A stretch of DNA of 64,000 nt from Xylanimonas protaetiae (lineage in GTDB: Bacteria > Actinomycetota > Actinomycetes > Actinomycetales > Cellulomonadaceae): contig NZ_CP035493.1 of NCBI RefSeq assembly GCF_004135385.1, positions 1,984,001 through 2,048,000 of the forward strand, read 5' to 3'. Within the stretch, counting starts at the first letter, position 1. Each line of letters opens with the position of its first letter. Positions 33,145-42,076 of the stretch are shown in pieces. The translations under genes were made by a program, and so were the position numbers. The notes beneath the pieces are model-generated. The model did not search any database, was not told the DNA's origin, and saw nothing but the letters and a program-made list of their open reading frames with translations.

Positions 33145-36100
33145 GCACGCCCGACGAGAACCTCGGACTCCCGTTCGGCGCCGACGCGCCCTTCGACGAC
33201 TGGGCGGCGCTCGGCTCGACGCCCGGCGACAGCGCGCACAGCCCGGACGACCCGGCGCTGCTGCCCGAGGACGCGTTCCTGCCCGATGCCGTGTCCGGGG
33301 CCTCGGCGCCGAGCGGCCCCGGTCCCGGCAGCGGCGCCGTCGCTGTCGCTGTCGCCGAGTCCACGCTCTCCGCACGCGAGATCGCGCGGCTCATCGGCCG
33401 GCACGAGCCCACCGACGAGCAGGTCGCCGTCATCGAGGCGCCGCTCGAGCCGACGCTCGTCGTGGCGGGCGCGGGCTCCGGCAAGACGGAGACGATGGCG
33501 GCGCGCGTCGTGTGGCTCATCGCCAACGCGCTGGTGGAGCCCGAGCAGGTGCTCGGCCTGACGTTCACGCGCAAGGCGGCCGGTGAGCTCCAGACGCGCG
33601 TCACGTCGCGTCTGGCGCAGCTCGCCCGCGCCCGCGCGCGGACGGGCCACGGCCCGGCGTCGGCCGCCGACGCCGCGATCGACCTGCTGGCCCGGCCCAC
33701 CGTCGCCACGTACAACGCGTACGCCGCCTCGCTCGTGACGGACCACGGCCTGCGTCTCGGCGTCGAGCCGGGCTCCCGGCTGCTGGGCGAGGCCAACCAG
33801 TGGCAGCTCGCGAACCAGCTCGTCGAGTCCTGGGACGAGGACCTCGGCACGGACCGGGCCGTGTCCGGCGTCGTCGGCGCGGTCATCGGGCTCTCGGCGG
33901 AGCTCGGGGAGCACCTCGTCGACGTGGACGACGCCCGCGCAGCGCTCGACGCGATGATCGAGCGGCTCGGTGCGCTGCCGCTCGGCCCTCGCCAGCGCAC
34001 CCGCGGCGCGGACAACGAGAAGCTCCTGCGCAGCCTCGCCGAGCGGCGCGCCCTGCTGGACCTCGTCGCCGAGTACCGCCGCCGCAAGCGCGGCGCCGAC
34101 GCCCTCGACTTCGGCGACCAGATCGCGTTCGCAGCCGAGCTCGCCCGCTCCGTGCCGCACGTGGGCGAGGTGGAGCGCGCGCGGTTCCGTGTCGTGCTGC
34201 TCGACGAGTACCAGGACACGTCGTACGCCCAGGTCGAGCTGCTGGCCGGGCTGTTCGGCGGCGGGCACGCGGTCACGGCCGTGGGCGACCCGCACCAGTC
34301 GATCTACGGCTGGCGCGGGGCCTCGGCCTCCGGGCTGGCCCGCTTCCCCGAGCGTTTCCGGCACGCCGACGGCGCCCCCGCCGGGGTGCGCTACCTGTCG
34401 ACGTCGTGGCGCAACGACGCCGCGGTGCTCGCCGCCGCGAACGTCGCGTCCGCGCCGCTGCGCGAGAGCCTGACCACGCACGTCCCGCCGCTGGACCTGC
34501 GCCCCGGCGCCGGGGCCGGCGTCGTGACGGCGCACGTCGCGACCACGCTCGAGGAGGAGGCCGCGTCGGTGGCGGAGTGGGTCGCGGACCGTTGGCGGCC
34601 CGGCACGCACCCCGACGGGCGCGTCACGGCAGCGGTGCTGTGCCGGGCCCGCTCGCAGTTCGCGGCCGTCGAGGTCGCCCTGCGGCGGCGCGGGCTGCCC
34701 GTCGAGGTGGTCGGCCTGGGCGGCCTCCTCTCGACGCCCGAGGTCGTCGACGTCGTCGCGCTGCTCGAGGCGGTGCACGACCCCTCCCGCGGCGACTCCC
34801 TGCTGCGCCTCCTCACCGGACCTCGCGTCAACCTCGGTGCCGCGGACCTGCACGCGCTCGGCTCGCGCGCGGCCGACCTCGCCCGCGAGGACGACCCGCG
34901 ACGAGCCGCGGAGCGCGGACGTCCGGGCCGGGCGGCGGACGACGACGCTGCCGGGCGTGCTGCCGCCGACGCTGCCGGGCGTGCCGCTGCCGACGCGGCC
35001 GGGCGTGCTGTCGCCGCCGACGGCGTCGAGCGCGGTGCCGACGAGGGTCGGCCCGCGAATCCCGGCCACGCCGCGAAGCCCGTCGACACGCCAGACGACA
35101 CGCAGGCCGTCGACGACCTCGCCGTCGTCGAGGGCGACGTCGTCGACCACCGCTCGCTCGTCGACGCGCTCGACGACCTGCCCGAGCCGGGCCGCCCCGC
35201 CCGCGACGGCCGCCTCCTGACGCCCGCCGCGCACGCGCGCCTCACGGCGCTCAGGTCGGTGCTGCGCGGTCTGCGCGGCCTGACGTACCTGTCCCTGCCC
35301 GAGCTCGTGGTCCAGGCCGAGCGCGCGCTCGGCCTCGACGTCGAGGTCGCCACGGCCGACGCCGTCGCCGCCCTGGTGCCCGACGCGGGCGAGCGGGTCA
35401 GCCGCCGTGGTCGCGAGCACCTCGACGCGTTCCGCGACGTCGCCGCGACGTTCGCGCAGTCGGCCGACGTCGCGACGCTGGGCGCCTTCCTCGCCTGGCT
35501 GGGCGTCGCCCAGAAGCAGGAGCGCGGCCTCGACCTGCCCGTGCGCGAGCCCGATCCCGACGCCGTCCAGGTCATCACCGCGCACGCCGCGAAGGGCCTG
35601 GAGTGGGACGTCGTCGCGGTCCCGGGCCTGGTCGACGGGGTCTTCCCCACGGTCGCCGAGACGACCACCGGCCAGCGCACCGACTCCGGCTGGCTCACCG
35701 ACGCGGGCGCCCTGCCCTACCCGCTGCGGGGCGACGCCGCCGACCTGCCCGCGTTCCGCTGGGACGCGGCCGCCGACACCAAGGAGCTGGACGCGCGCCG
35801 GACCGAGTTCCGCGTGGCGTGCGGCGAGCACGCGCTCGCCGAGGAGCGGCGGCTCGCCTACGTCGCCTTCACGCGCGCCCGCCGCGAGCTGCTGCTGACC
35901 GCCCACTGGTGGGGCACGGGGTCGCGCGCCCGCCGTGTGTCGCCGTTCCTCGTCGAGCTCGCCGAGGCGGGTCTCGTCGCCACGGACGGCTGGACGCCCG
36001 CCCCCGACGCCGCAGCGGCCAACCCGCGCGACGACGTCGAGGTGACGGCCTCGTGGCCCGCCGACGACGTCGAGCACGGGTCGCCGCGCGACGTGCTGCG

Positions 36101-37019
36101 GGCGACCGCGGCGCTCGTGGACGCCGCGGCCGCGGCACGCGCGCAGGGGCTGGCCCGGGCGCGAGCCGCCCGCTCGACCCAGCCGGGCCCCGACGCCACG
36201 GCTGCGCCTCGGACGGGCCGGGCCGGCGGCCCGACGGGGGACCGGGCCGGCGCACCGACGGTCCCCGACCCGGCAACCGTGCACGGTTCCCCTGCGCCAG
36301 ACGATCCACAGGTGCTGGCCCCCGCGGGCGTCCTGCTCGACGCCACCGGCCACGACGTCGTCGAGCTCGCGCGCCTGCTGCTCGCCGAGCGCGACGAGCG
36401 GTCCGGCCGCGAGGTGGAGATGCCGGCGCACGTCTCCGCCTCGGGGCTGGTGCGCCTCGCCACCGACCGTGACGAGTTCGCCCTCCAGCTCCGCCGCCCC
36501 GTCCCCGCGCAGCCCACGGTGCACGCCCGCCGGGGGACGCGGTTCCACGCGTGGGTGGAGCAGCACTTCACGGCGTCGTCGCTCCTCGACGTCGAGGACC
36601 TGCCGGGTGCGGACGACGACGACCTGCGCGCCGACGCGGACCTCGACACGCTCAAGGAGAAGTTCCTGGCGAGCGCGTGGGCCGGCCGCACGCCGGTGGC
36701 GATCGAGCAGGACGTCGAGACGCCGCTCGCCGGGATCATGACCCGCTCGCGCATGGACGCCGTCTTCCCCGACCCGGACGGCGCACCCGGCGCGGTGGTC
36801 GTCGTCGACTGGAAGACGGGCCGACCGCCGGCCGACGCGGCGGCGCGCACCGCCCGCGAGGTGCAGCTCGCCGTGTACCGGCTGGCGTGGTCGCGCTGGG
36901 CGGGCCTCCCGCTCGACCAGGTCAGCGCGGCGTTCTGCTACGTCGCGACGGGCGAGACGGTGCGCCCCGAACGGCTCGCGACGGAGGAGGAGCTGGAGGC
37001 GCTGGTCCGCGGGAGCTGA
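33141..37019 (+). CDS. adnB: AdnB-type helicase-nuclease
   Basis: The second, 1292-residue subunit of AdnAB. Walker A is VAGAGSGKTETM (about residues 110-121). Later motifs include LTFTRKAAGEL, LLDEYQDTSYAQ, GDPHQSIYGWRG, ITAHAAKGLEWD and YVAFTRARREL. The C-terminal RecB nuclease has VVVDWKTGR (about 1222) with REVQLAVYRLAW. The N terminus has a roughly 85-residue acidic extension, and an Ala/Arg-rich 8-residue tandem repeat (AAGRAAAD, three units, 34950-35035) interrupts the motor. The start is GTG at 33141, overlapping the adnA stop. It is longer than the roughly 1100 residues recalled for mycobacterial AdnB because of these inserts. Confidence 0.92.
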   Translation: MSTPDENLGLPFGADAPFDDWAALGSTPGDSAHSPDDPALLPEDAFLPDAVSGASAPSGPGPGSGAVAVAVAESTLSAREIARLIGRHEPTDEQVAVIEAPLEPTLVVAGAGSGKTETMAARVVWLIANALVEPEQVLGLTFTRKAAGELQTRVTSRLAQLARARARTGHGPASAADAAIDLLARPTVATYNAYAASLVTDHGLRLGVEPGSRLLGEANQWQLANQLVESWDEDLGTDRAVSGVVGAVIGLSAELGEHLVDVDDARAALDAMIERLGALPLGPRQRTRGADNEKLLRSLAERRALLDLVAEYRRRKRGADALDFGDQIAFAAELARSVPHVGEVERARFRVVLLDEYQDTSYAQVELLAGLFGGGHAVTAVGDPHQSIYGWRGASASGLARFPERFRHADGAPAGVRYLSTSWRNDAAVLAAANVASAPLRESLTTHVPPLDLRPGAGAGVVTAHVATTLEEEAASVAEWVADRWRPGTHPDGRVTAAVLCRARSQFAAVEVALRRRGLPVEVVGLGGLLSTPEVVDVVALLEAVHDPSRGDSLLRLLTGPRVNLGAADLHALGSRAADLAREDDPRRAAERGRPGRAADDDAAGRAAADAAGRAAADAAGRAVAADGVERGADEGRPANPGHAAKPVDTPDDTQAVDDLAVVEGDVVDHRSLVDALDDLPEPGRPARDGRLLTPAAHARLTALRSVLRGLRGLTYLSLPELVVQAERALGLDVEVATADAVAALVPDAGERVSRRGREHLDAFRDVAATFAQSADVATLGAFLAWLGVAQKQERGLDLPVREPDPDAVQVITAHAAKGLEWDVVAVPGLVDGVFPTVAETTTGQRTDSGWLTDAGALPYPLRGDAADLPAFRWDAAADTKELDARRTEFRVACGEHALAEERRLAYVAFTRARRELLLTAHWWGTGSRARRVSPFLVELAEAGLVATDGWTPAPDAAAANPRDDVEVTASWPADDVEHGSPRDVLRATAALVDAAAAARAQGLARARAARSTQPGPDATAAPRTGRAGGPTGDRAGAPTVPDPATVHGSPAPDDPQVLAPAGVLLDATGHDVVELARLLLAERDERSGREVEMPAHVSASGLVRLATDRDEFALQLRRPVPAQPTVHARRGTRFHAWVEQHFTASSLLDVEDLPGADDDDLRADADLDTLKEKFLASAWAGRTPVAIEQDVETPLAGIMTRSRMDAVFPDPDGAPGAVVVVDWKTGRPPADAAARTAREVQLAVYRLAWSRWAGLPLDQVSAAFCYVATGETVRPERLATEEELEALVRGS
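34959..35033 (+). repeat. 24-nt in-frame tandem repeat within adnB
   Basis: Three near-identical units encode AAGRAAAD-AAGRAAAD-AAGRAVAAD. The 24-nt period keeps the frame. This is a low-complexity insertion in the helicase accessory domain. Confidence 0.75.
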
Positions 37020-37028
37020 GCGCGAGGA

Positions 37029-37949
37029 CTAGACGGCGTCCTCGCGCGTCGCCTCGTCGAGGTCCGCGAGCATCGCCTCGGCGTCCGCGACGACGTCCGG
37101 CAACCCCTGCCGCACCCCGTGGAGCAGCCACCGCGCGAGCGCGAGCTCGCCGACCAGCAGCGCCCGGTCCACGAGCCGCGGGTCCTGCAGCTCGGTGCGC
37201 CGCAGCTGGTACGCCTCCATGATCGAGTCGACGGCCTCGGGCGGGGCGGCGACGAGCAGCCACGACAGGTCGTCCGCGGGGTCGGCGACGCGCGCGTCCG
37301 ACCATCCGGTGATCGCGGCGACGCGCCCGCCGGCCACGAGCACCTGGTCGGCGGCGAGGTCGCCGTGCACCACCACGGGCCGGAACCGCCACAGCGTCAC
37401 GTCCTCGAGCGCGGCCTCCCACCGGCGCAGCAGCGGGGTGGGCACGCGCCCGGTCGCGGCGGCCTCGTCGAGCTCGACGAGGCGCCGCTCGCGGTAGTTC
37501 TCGGCCGTGTACGAGGGCAGCCCGCACGCCTCGACCACCGTCGCGGGCAGCTCGTGGACGGCGGCGAGCGTGCGCCCCAGGTCCGCGGCCAGCCCGGGTC
37601 CGGGCCGCAGCGCCTCGATGTCGAGCGGGGCTCCGGTGATGTGCTTGTGGACGACGGCGCGGCCGCCCTCGGGCAGCAGCGCCGCCCCGGCGACGCGCGG
37701 CACCGTGAAGGGCAGCACGCCCGCCTCGTGGTAGAGGTGCAGCGACTCGAGCAGCTCCATCTCGGCCTCGAGCGCCGCTCCCGCCATGGGGGTGCGCGGG
37801 GCGCGGATCTCCCAGAGCGTCCCGTCGCCCGCGGTGACGACCGCGACGTCGTAGTCCCCGGGCGCGTCCTCGCGGCGGACCGACCGGGCGTCGAGGCCCG
37901 GCACGGCCGCGGTGGTCAGCGCGGCGAGGGCGAGGGGTGAGCGGGACAC
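37029..37949 (-). CDS. Aminoglycoside/macrolide-type phosphotransferase family protein
   Basis: A 306-residue protein of the APH kinase fold. The catalytic loop reads VVVHGDLAADQVLV: Asp is kept, while the usual Asn is Gln. The following metal-binding segment reads AITGWSDARVADPADDLSW, where the Asp of the usual ID-W motif is Gly. This makes antibiotic phosphorylation doubtful, although some macrolide-phosphotransferase-like chromosomal proteins share such changes. The start at 37949 lies before LALAALTTAAVPG. The gene is convergent with adnB (9-nt gap) and divergent from nudC. Confidence 0.82.
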   Translation of the reverse strand: MSRSPLALAALTTAAVPGLDARSVRREDAPGDYDVAVVTAGDGTLWEIRAPRTPMAGAALEAEMELLESLHLYHEAGVLPFTVPRVAGAALLPEGGRAVVHKHITGAPLDIEALRPGPGLAADLGRTLAAVHELPATVVEACGLPSYTAENYRERRLVELDEAAATGRVPTPLLRRWEAALEDVTLWRFRPVVVHGDLAADQVLVAGGRVAAITGWSDARVADPADDLSWLLVAAPPEAVDSIMEAYQLRRTELQDPRLVDRALLVGELALARWLLHGVRQGLPDVVADAEAMLADLDEATREDAV

Positions 37950-38053
37950 GCGCCCACCGTATCCGGGGACGGGTCGCGGCCCGCGCTGCGGCCGCGCGTG
38001 TCGGTGCCCACCTGCCCCGGCGACGCCTGCGGGCGGCGGGGTACCGTCGGTGC

Positions 38054-39196
38054 GTGCCCACCCCGCTGCCCGACGTCGCGGCGCTCGACCTGCCCCTCGC
38101 CCGCGCCCTGCACGACCGTGCGGCCGAGCACCGCGACGACCCCGGCCTGCTGACCCACCTCCACGCCGATCCCGCCACCCGCGTGCTGCTGCTGCACGGC
38201 GACCGCCTCGCCGTCGTCGGCGGTGCGGGCCGCGCCGTGCGCGGCGCGGGCGCGGGCCTCGCCGTCGGCGGCGCGGGCGAGACGCACCTCGCGTGGGCCG
38301 GGCCGACGACGCTGCCCGCCCCGGTGGACCCGGGCCCGACGCCGCCGCCGCGCCCCGACGCCGCGGACGACCCGGTCGACGTCGAGCGCGACACCCCGCC
38401 CGCGCAGGACCCGCCGCTGTGGCTCTACCTGGGCGAGCTCGACGGCGTCACGTACGTCGCGCTCGCGCTGCCGCCGACGGACGACGCGCTCGCCGCCGTC
38501 GACGGCACCGCGCTGCGGGCCGTGCGCGGCGCGGTCGCGGGCGTGGTCGGGGACCACGGCGCGAGCGGCTGGGAGACCCTGCGCGCCCTCGAGGCGCTCG
38601 ACGACCTCGAGCAGGGCCTCGCCACGCAGGCCGTGTCGCTCGTCAACTGGCACGCCGTCCACGCGTTCTGCCCGCGCTGCGGCGCGCCCACGCACGTCCG
38701 CAAGGCGGGCTGGGTGCGCTGGTGCCCCGTCGAGGACCGCGAGCTGTACCCGCGCACGGACCCTGCGGTGATCATGACGGTCGTCGACGACGAGGACCGC
38801 CTGCTGCTGGGTCATGCCGCCCACTGGCCGCCGCACCGGTTCTCGACCCTGGCCGGCTTCGTCGAGCCGGGCGAGTCGCTCGAGCAGGCGGTGCGCCGCG
38901 AGGTCTCCGAGGAGGTCCGCGTCGCCGTCGGAGACGGCCCGGCCGACGTCGCCTACCGCGGGTCGCAGGCGTGGCCCTTCCCGGCCTCGCTCATGCTCGG
39001 CTTCCGCGCGCACGTCGTGGGGCGGGGGAGCGACGCGGCGCCCGACGGCGTCGAGCTCACGGACGCCCGCTGGTTCACGCGGGCCGGGCTCCGCGCCGCC
39101 GTCGAGGCGGACGAGGTGCGCCTGCCCACGCGCCTGTCGATCGCGCGCGCCCTCATCGAGGAGTGGTACGGCGGCCCGCTGCCGGGAACCTGGTGA
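38054..39196 (+). CDS. nudC: NAD(+) diphosphatase / NAD-decapping Nudix hydrolase
   Basis: A 380-residue Nudix enzyme that cleaves NAD(H) and removes NAD caps from RNA. The NudC mark SQAWPFPASLMLGF follows the Nudix box GFVEPGESLEQAVRREVSEE. The zinc ribbon is degenerate: CPRCGAPTHV...WCPVED keeps three cysteines and lacks the fourth. The start is GTG at 38054 with TACCGT 6 nt upstream (leaderless); in-frame upstream codons are antisense to the phosphotransferase promoter region. In mycobacteria nudC sits in the same adnAB-uvrD2 neighbourhood. Confidence 0.93.
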   Translation: MPTPLPDVAALDLPLARALHDRAAEHRDDPGLLTHLHADPATRVLLLHGDRLAVVGGAGRAVRGAGAGLAVGGAGETHLAWAGPTTLPAPVDPGPTPPPRPDAADDPVDVERDTPPAQDPPLWLYLGELDGVTYVALALPPTDDALAAVDGTALRAVRGAVAGVVGDHGASGWETLRALEALDDLEQGLATQAVSLVNWHAVHAFCPRCGAPTHVRKAGWVRWCPVEDRELYPRTDPAVIMTVVDDEDRLLLGHAAHWPPHRFSTLAGFVEPGESLEQAVRREVSEEVRVAVGDGPADVAYRGSQAWPFPASLMLGFRAHVVGRGSDAAPDGVELTDARWFTRAGLRAAVEADEVRLPTRLSIARALIEEWYGGPLPGTW

Positions 39197-39227
39197 GGTT
39201 GGACCGGGCCGCCGCCGCACGAGGCCG

Positions 39228-39479
39228 TCAGGACAGCGCGAGCGCGGCCTTCACGTCGGCGAGCGACGGGTTGGTGGCCGCGGTGCCGTCCGGGTAGACG
39301 ACGGTCGGGACGACGCGGTTGCCCCCGTTGATGCTCGCGACGAGCTCGCCGGCGTCGGGGACGTCCTCGATGTCGACCTCGTTCCACGGGATCCCGGCGG
39401 ACCTGAGCGCCGTCTTGAGGGTGCGGCAGTACCCGCACCACGTCGTCGTGTACATGGTCAGGGCGGCGGCGTCGGCCAT
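39228..39479 (-). CDS. mrx1: Mycoredoxin (glutaredoxin-like)
   Basis: An 83-residue thioredoxin-fold oxidoreductase that uses mycothiol. The redox motif is WCGYC (about residues 14-18). The cis-Pro site is VVPTVVY (family form VPTV), and the C-terminal NPS tail is present. The ATG at 39479 has GGAG about 8 nt upstream. It is divergent from uvrD2, as in mycobacteria. Confidence 0.92.
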   Translation of the reverse strand: MADAAALTMYTTTWCGYCRTLKTALRSAGIPWNEVDIEDVPDAGELVASINGGNRVVPTVVYPDGTAATNPSLADVKAALALS

Positions 39480-39609
39480 GAGGTGTCTCCGGGTCGGGAT
39501 CGGGTTCGACGGCGTGAACGCCGGCGTCGACGTGCATCATCCCGCACGGCGCGACCCCAGGGGACACCCCGGCGGGCGCTGTCACCGCCGGCTGCGAGAA
39601 TCGCCAGCG

Positions 39610-41634
39610 ATGTCCAGCAGCCTCGCCACCCCTGACGCGATCCTCGACGCCCTCGACCCGGAGCAGCGTGAGGTCGCCACCGCGCTGCGCGGCCCCGTCG
39701 TCGTCCTCGCGGGCGCGGGCACGGGCAAGACGCGCGCGATCACCCACCGCATCGCCTACGGCGTGCGCACGGGCGTCTACAAGCCGAACACCGTCCTCGC
39801 GGTGACGTTCACCGCGCGCGCGGCGGGGGAGATGCGCACGCGCCTGCGCGAGCTCGGGGTGGCCGGCGTGCAGGCGCGCACGTTCCATGCGGCGGCGCTG
39901 CGGCAGCTCGGCTACTTCTGGCCCAAGGTCATCGGCGGCGCCCCGAGCCGCATCCTCGAGCACAAGGCGCCTCTCGTCGCCGAGGCGGCGCGGCTCGTCG
40001 GCGTCTCCGTGGACCGGGTCGCGGTGCGCGACCTCGCGAGCGAGATCGAGTGGGCCAAGGTGGGCCTGGTGGCCCCGGACGACTACGAGCGCCGCGCCCT
40101 GGCCGCCGGCCGCCCCGCCCCGGCGGGCTTCGACCACCACCAGGTCGCCCGCCTGGCCACGGCGTACGAGGACGTGAAGTCGGAGCGCGGCGTCATCGAC
40201 TTCGAGGACGTGCTGCAGATCCTCGCCGGCATCCTCACGGAGCACCGCGCGATCGCCGAGGAGGTGCGCGGCCAGTACCGCCACTTCGTCGTCGACGAGT
40301 ACCAGGACGTCTCCCCGCTCCAGCAGCTCCTGCTCGACCAGTGGCTCGGCGACCGCGTGGAGCTGTGCGTCGTCGGCGACCCGTCGCAGACCATCTACTC
40401 GTTCACGGGCGCCACGCCGCGGTACCTGCTCGAGTTCCGGCGCCGGTTCCCGCAGGCCCAGGAGGTCCGCCTGGTGCGCGACTACCGCTCGACACCCCAG
40501 GTGGTGCACCTCGCCAACGAGCTGCTGCGGCGCGGCAAGGTCACGGGCGCGCTCGAGCTGAGCGCGCAGCGCCCCGCCGGGGCGCCCGTGGCGTTCACGG
40601 CGTACGACGACGACGAGGCCGAGGCCGCGGGCGTCGCGGCGAAGGCGGCCCGCCTGGTCGCCACGGGCACGCGCCCGAGCGAGATCGCGGTGCTGTACCG
40701 CACCAACGCCCAGTCGGAGGCGTTCGAGGCCGCCCTGTCCGACGCCGGCATCGGCTACCAGGTGCGCGGCGGCGAGCGCTTCTTCCAGCGCAAGGAGGTG
40801 CGCGACGCCGTCGTCCTGCTGCGCGGGGCCGCCCGCTCGGCCGACCCCGCCCAGCCGATGCCCGAGCAGGTGCGCGACGTGCTCGTCACCACGGGCTGGC
40901 AGGAGAAGCCGCCCGCCGCCCGCGGCGCGGCCCGCGAGCGCTGGGACTCGATGCAGGCGCTGGTCGCCCTCGCCGACGACGTGGCCCGTGCGGCCGCGCG
41001 CGAGGACCGCACCCCGACGGTCGCGGACCTCGTGGCCGAGCTCGAGGAGCGGGCCGCCGCCCAGCACGCCCCGACGGTCGAGGGCGTCACGCTCGCCTCC
41101 CTGCACGCCGCGAAGGGCCTGGAGTGGGACGCGGTGTTCCTCGCGGGGGTGAGCGAGGGTCTCATGCCCATCTCGCTGGCAGAGACCGACGACGCCGTGG
41201 CCGAAGAACGGCGGCTGCTCTACGTGGGCGTGACGCGCGCCCGCGTGCACCTCGAGGTGTCGTTCGCGCGCGCCCGCGCGGGCAGCAACCGGGCCACCCG
41301 CAAGCGCACGCGGTTCCTCGACGGCCTGTGGCCGGAGCCGGGCGCGGTGCGGTCCGCCGTCCGCGGAAGGTCGCGCGAGCTGCTCACCGGGGACCACGAC
41401 CCGGAGCTCTTCGCGGCGCTGCGTGAATGGCGCCGCCAGGTGGCCGCCGAGATCGACAAGCCCGCCTACACGGTGCTGACGGACGCGGTGCTCGCGGAGG
41501 TCGCCGAGGTGCGTCCCACCAGCACGATGCAGCTGGCCCGGATCCACGGGATCGGGCCCGCGAAGATCGACCGGTACGGCGCGGCGGTGCTCGCCGTGGT
41601 GGCGTCAGCGACGGGCTCGGGAAGTTCTCGATAA
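39610..41634 (+). CDS. uvrD2: ATP-dependent DNA helicase UvrD2-like (SF1, HRDC)
   Basis: A 674-residue 3'-5' helicase of SF1. Walker A is LAGAGTGKTRAI, with TFTARAAGEM, VVDEYQDVSP, VVGDPSQTIYSFTG, LHAAKGLEWD and YVGVTRAR. It has a C-terminal HRDC domain (about residues 590-665, LARIHGIGPAKIDRYG). The four-cysteine module that joins the motor to HRDC in mycobacterial UvrD2 is absent; that linker has no cysteine at all. ATG at 39610 has GAGAAT 8 nt upstream. It sits immediately upstream of the whiB7 promoter. Confidence 0.93.
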   Translation: MSSSLATPDAILDALDPEQREVATALRGPVVVLAGAGTGKTRAITHRIAYGVRTGVYKPNTVLAVTFTARAAGEMRTRLRELGVAGVQARTFHAAALRQLGYFWPKVIGGAPSRILEHKAPLVAEAARLVGVSVDRVAVRDLASEIEWAKVGLVAPDDYERRALAAGRPAPAGFDHHQVARLATAYEDVKSERGVIDFEDVLQILAGILTEHRAIAEEVRGQYRHFVVDEYQDVSPLQQLLLDQWLGDRVELCVVGDPSQTIYSFTGATPRYLLEFRRRFPQAQEVRLVRDYRSTPQVVHLANELLRRGKVTGALELSAQRPAGAPVAFTAYDDDEAEAAGVAAKAARLVATGTRPSEIAVLYRTNAQSEAFEAALSDAGIGYQVRGGERFFQRKEVRDAVVLLRGAARSADPAQPMPEQVRDVLVTTGWQEKPPAARGAARERWDSMQALVALADDVARAAAREDRTPTVADLVAELEERAAAQHAPTVEGVTLASLHAAKGLEWDAVFLAGVSEGLMPISLAETDDAVAEERRLLYVGVTRARVHLEVSFARARAGSNRATRKRTRFLDGLWPEPGAVRSAVRGRSRELLTGDHDPELFAALREWRRQVAAEIDKPAYTVLTDAVLAEVAEVRPTSTMQLARIHGIGPAKIDRYGAAVLAVVASATGSGSSR

Positions 41635-41670
41635 ATAGGTTGTGTGGTCCTGCGGGGTCAGGTCTATCCT
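41631..41670 (+). promoter_or_regulatory. whiB7 promoter with upstream AT tract
   Basis: ATAAATAGGTTGTGTGG (41631-41647) then TATCCT at 41665-41670. An AT-rich patch directly before a weak GTGT-type -35 is the known mark of promoters activated by WhiB7 itself with SigA. This implies positive autoregulation. Confidence 0.7.
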
Positions 41671-41739
41671 CGGAGAGTCCCTGAACGAGGAGGCGCGCGC
41701 CGCGAGGCCACGCCCGAGCGCCCGAAGGAGGTGGAAGCT

Positions 41740-41928
41740 GTGGAGATCATGAACAACCAGACGATGGCCGTCGCTACGCCCACGCATGCCCTGGGCTTTG
41801 ACGCGCCGTCGCGTCTGCGTGCGTTCACGTCCCAGCGTGCGGGCTACAAGTCCGTCGCCGTGAAGCACACGTGGATCGACGGCATCCGCCTCGCCCCCGA
41901 CTCCGCCCCCAGGAACCCTCCGGCGTAA
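41740..41928 (+). CDS. whiB7 leader peptide (upstream ORF), 62 codons
   Basis: A small ORF starting GTG at 41740, with AAGGAGG at 41725-41731, the best ribosome binding site in this part of the window. The product begins VEIMNNQTMAVATPTHALG and ends SAPRNPPA, with no signal or domain. Its stop is 15 nt before the intrinsic terminator stem at 41944. In mycobacteria and Streptomyces, translation of a whiB7 upstream ORF controls read-through of such a terminator when antibiotics slow ribosomes. The same mechanism is inferred here. A longer frame to 41644 lies before the ribosome binding site and is not favoured. Confidence 0.72.
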   Translation: MEIMNNQTMAVATPTHALGFDAPSRLRAFTSQRAGYKSVAVKHTWIDGIRLAPDSAPRNPPA

Positions 41929-41943
41929 CCGCCGAAGCACCCA

Positions 41944-41982
41944 GGCCGCGGAGTCCACCCAGGATCCGCGGCCTTTCTGTTT
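41944..41982 (+). terminator. Intrinsic terminator / attenuator before whiB7
   Basis: GGCCGCGGA (41944-41952) pairs with TCCGCGGCC (41965-41973), followed by TTTCTGTTT (41974-41982). A real T tract is rare in this GC-rich window. It lies between the leader ORF and whiB7, the attenuator position. Confidence 0.85.
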
Positions 41983-42076
41983 CATCAGGCTGGACGAGCA
42001 GCCACCGATGAGCCAGAGCCGGGCCGTCGGTCCTGAAAAGCCGAAGACGACTTTGAAGAACCTGACGGAGGAACTC

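Noticed and set aside
41644-41739. Extension of the whiB7 leader ORF to 41644
   Set aside because: This would start upstream of the predicted -10 box at 41665, so it is not on the transcript; the strong RBS at 41725-41731 supports GTG 41740.
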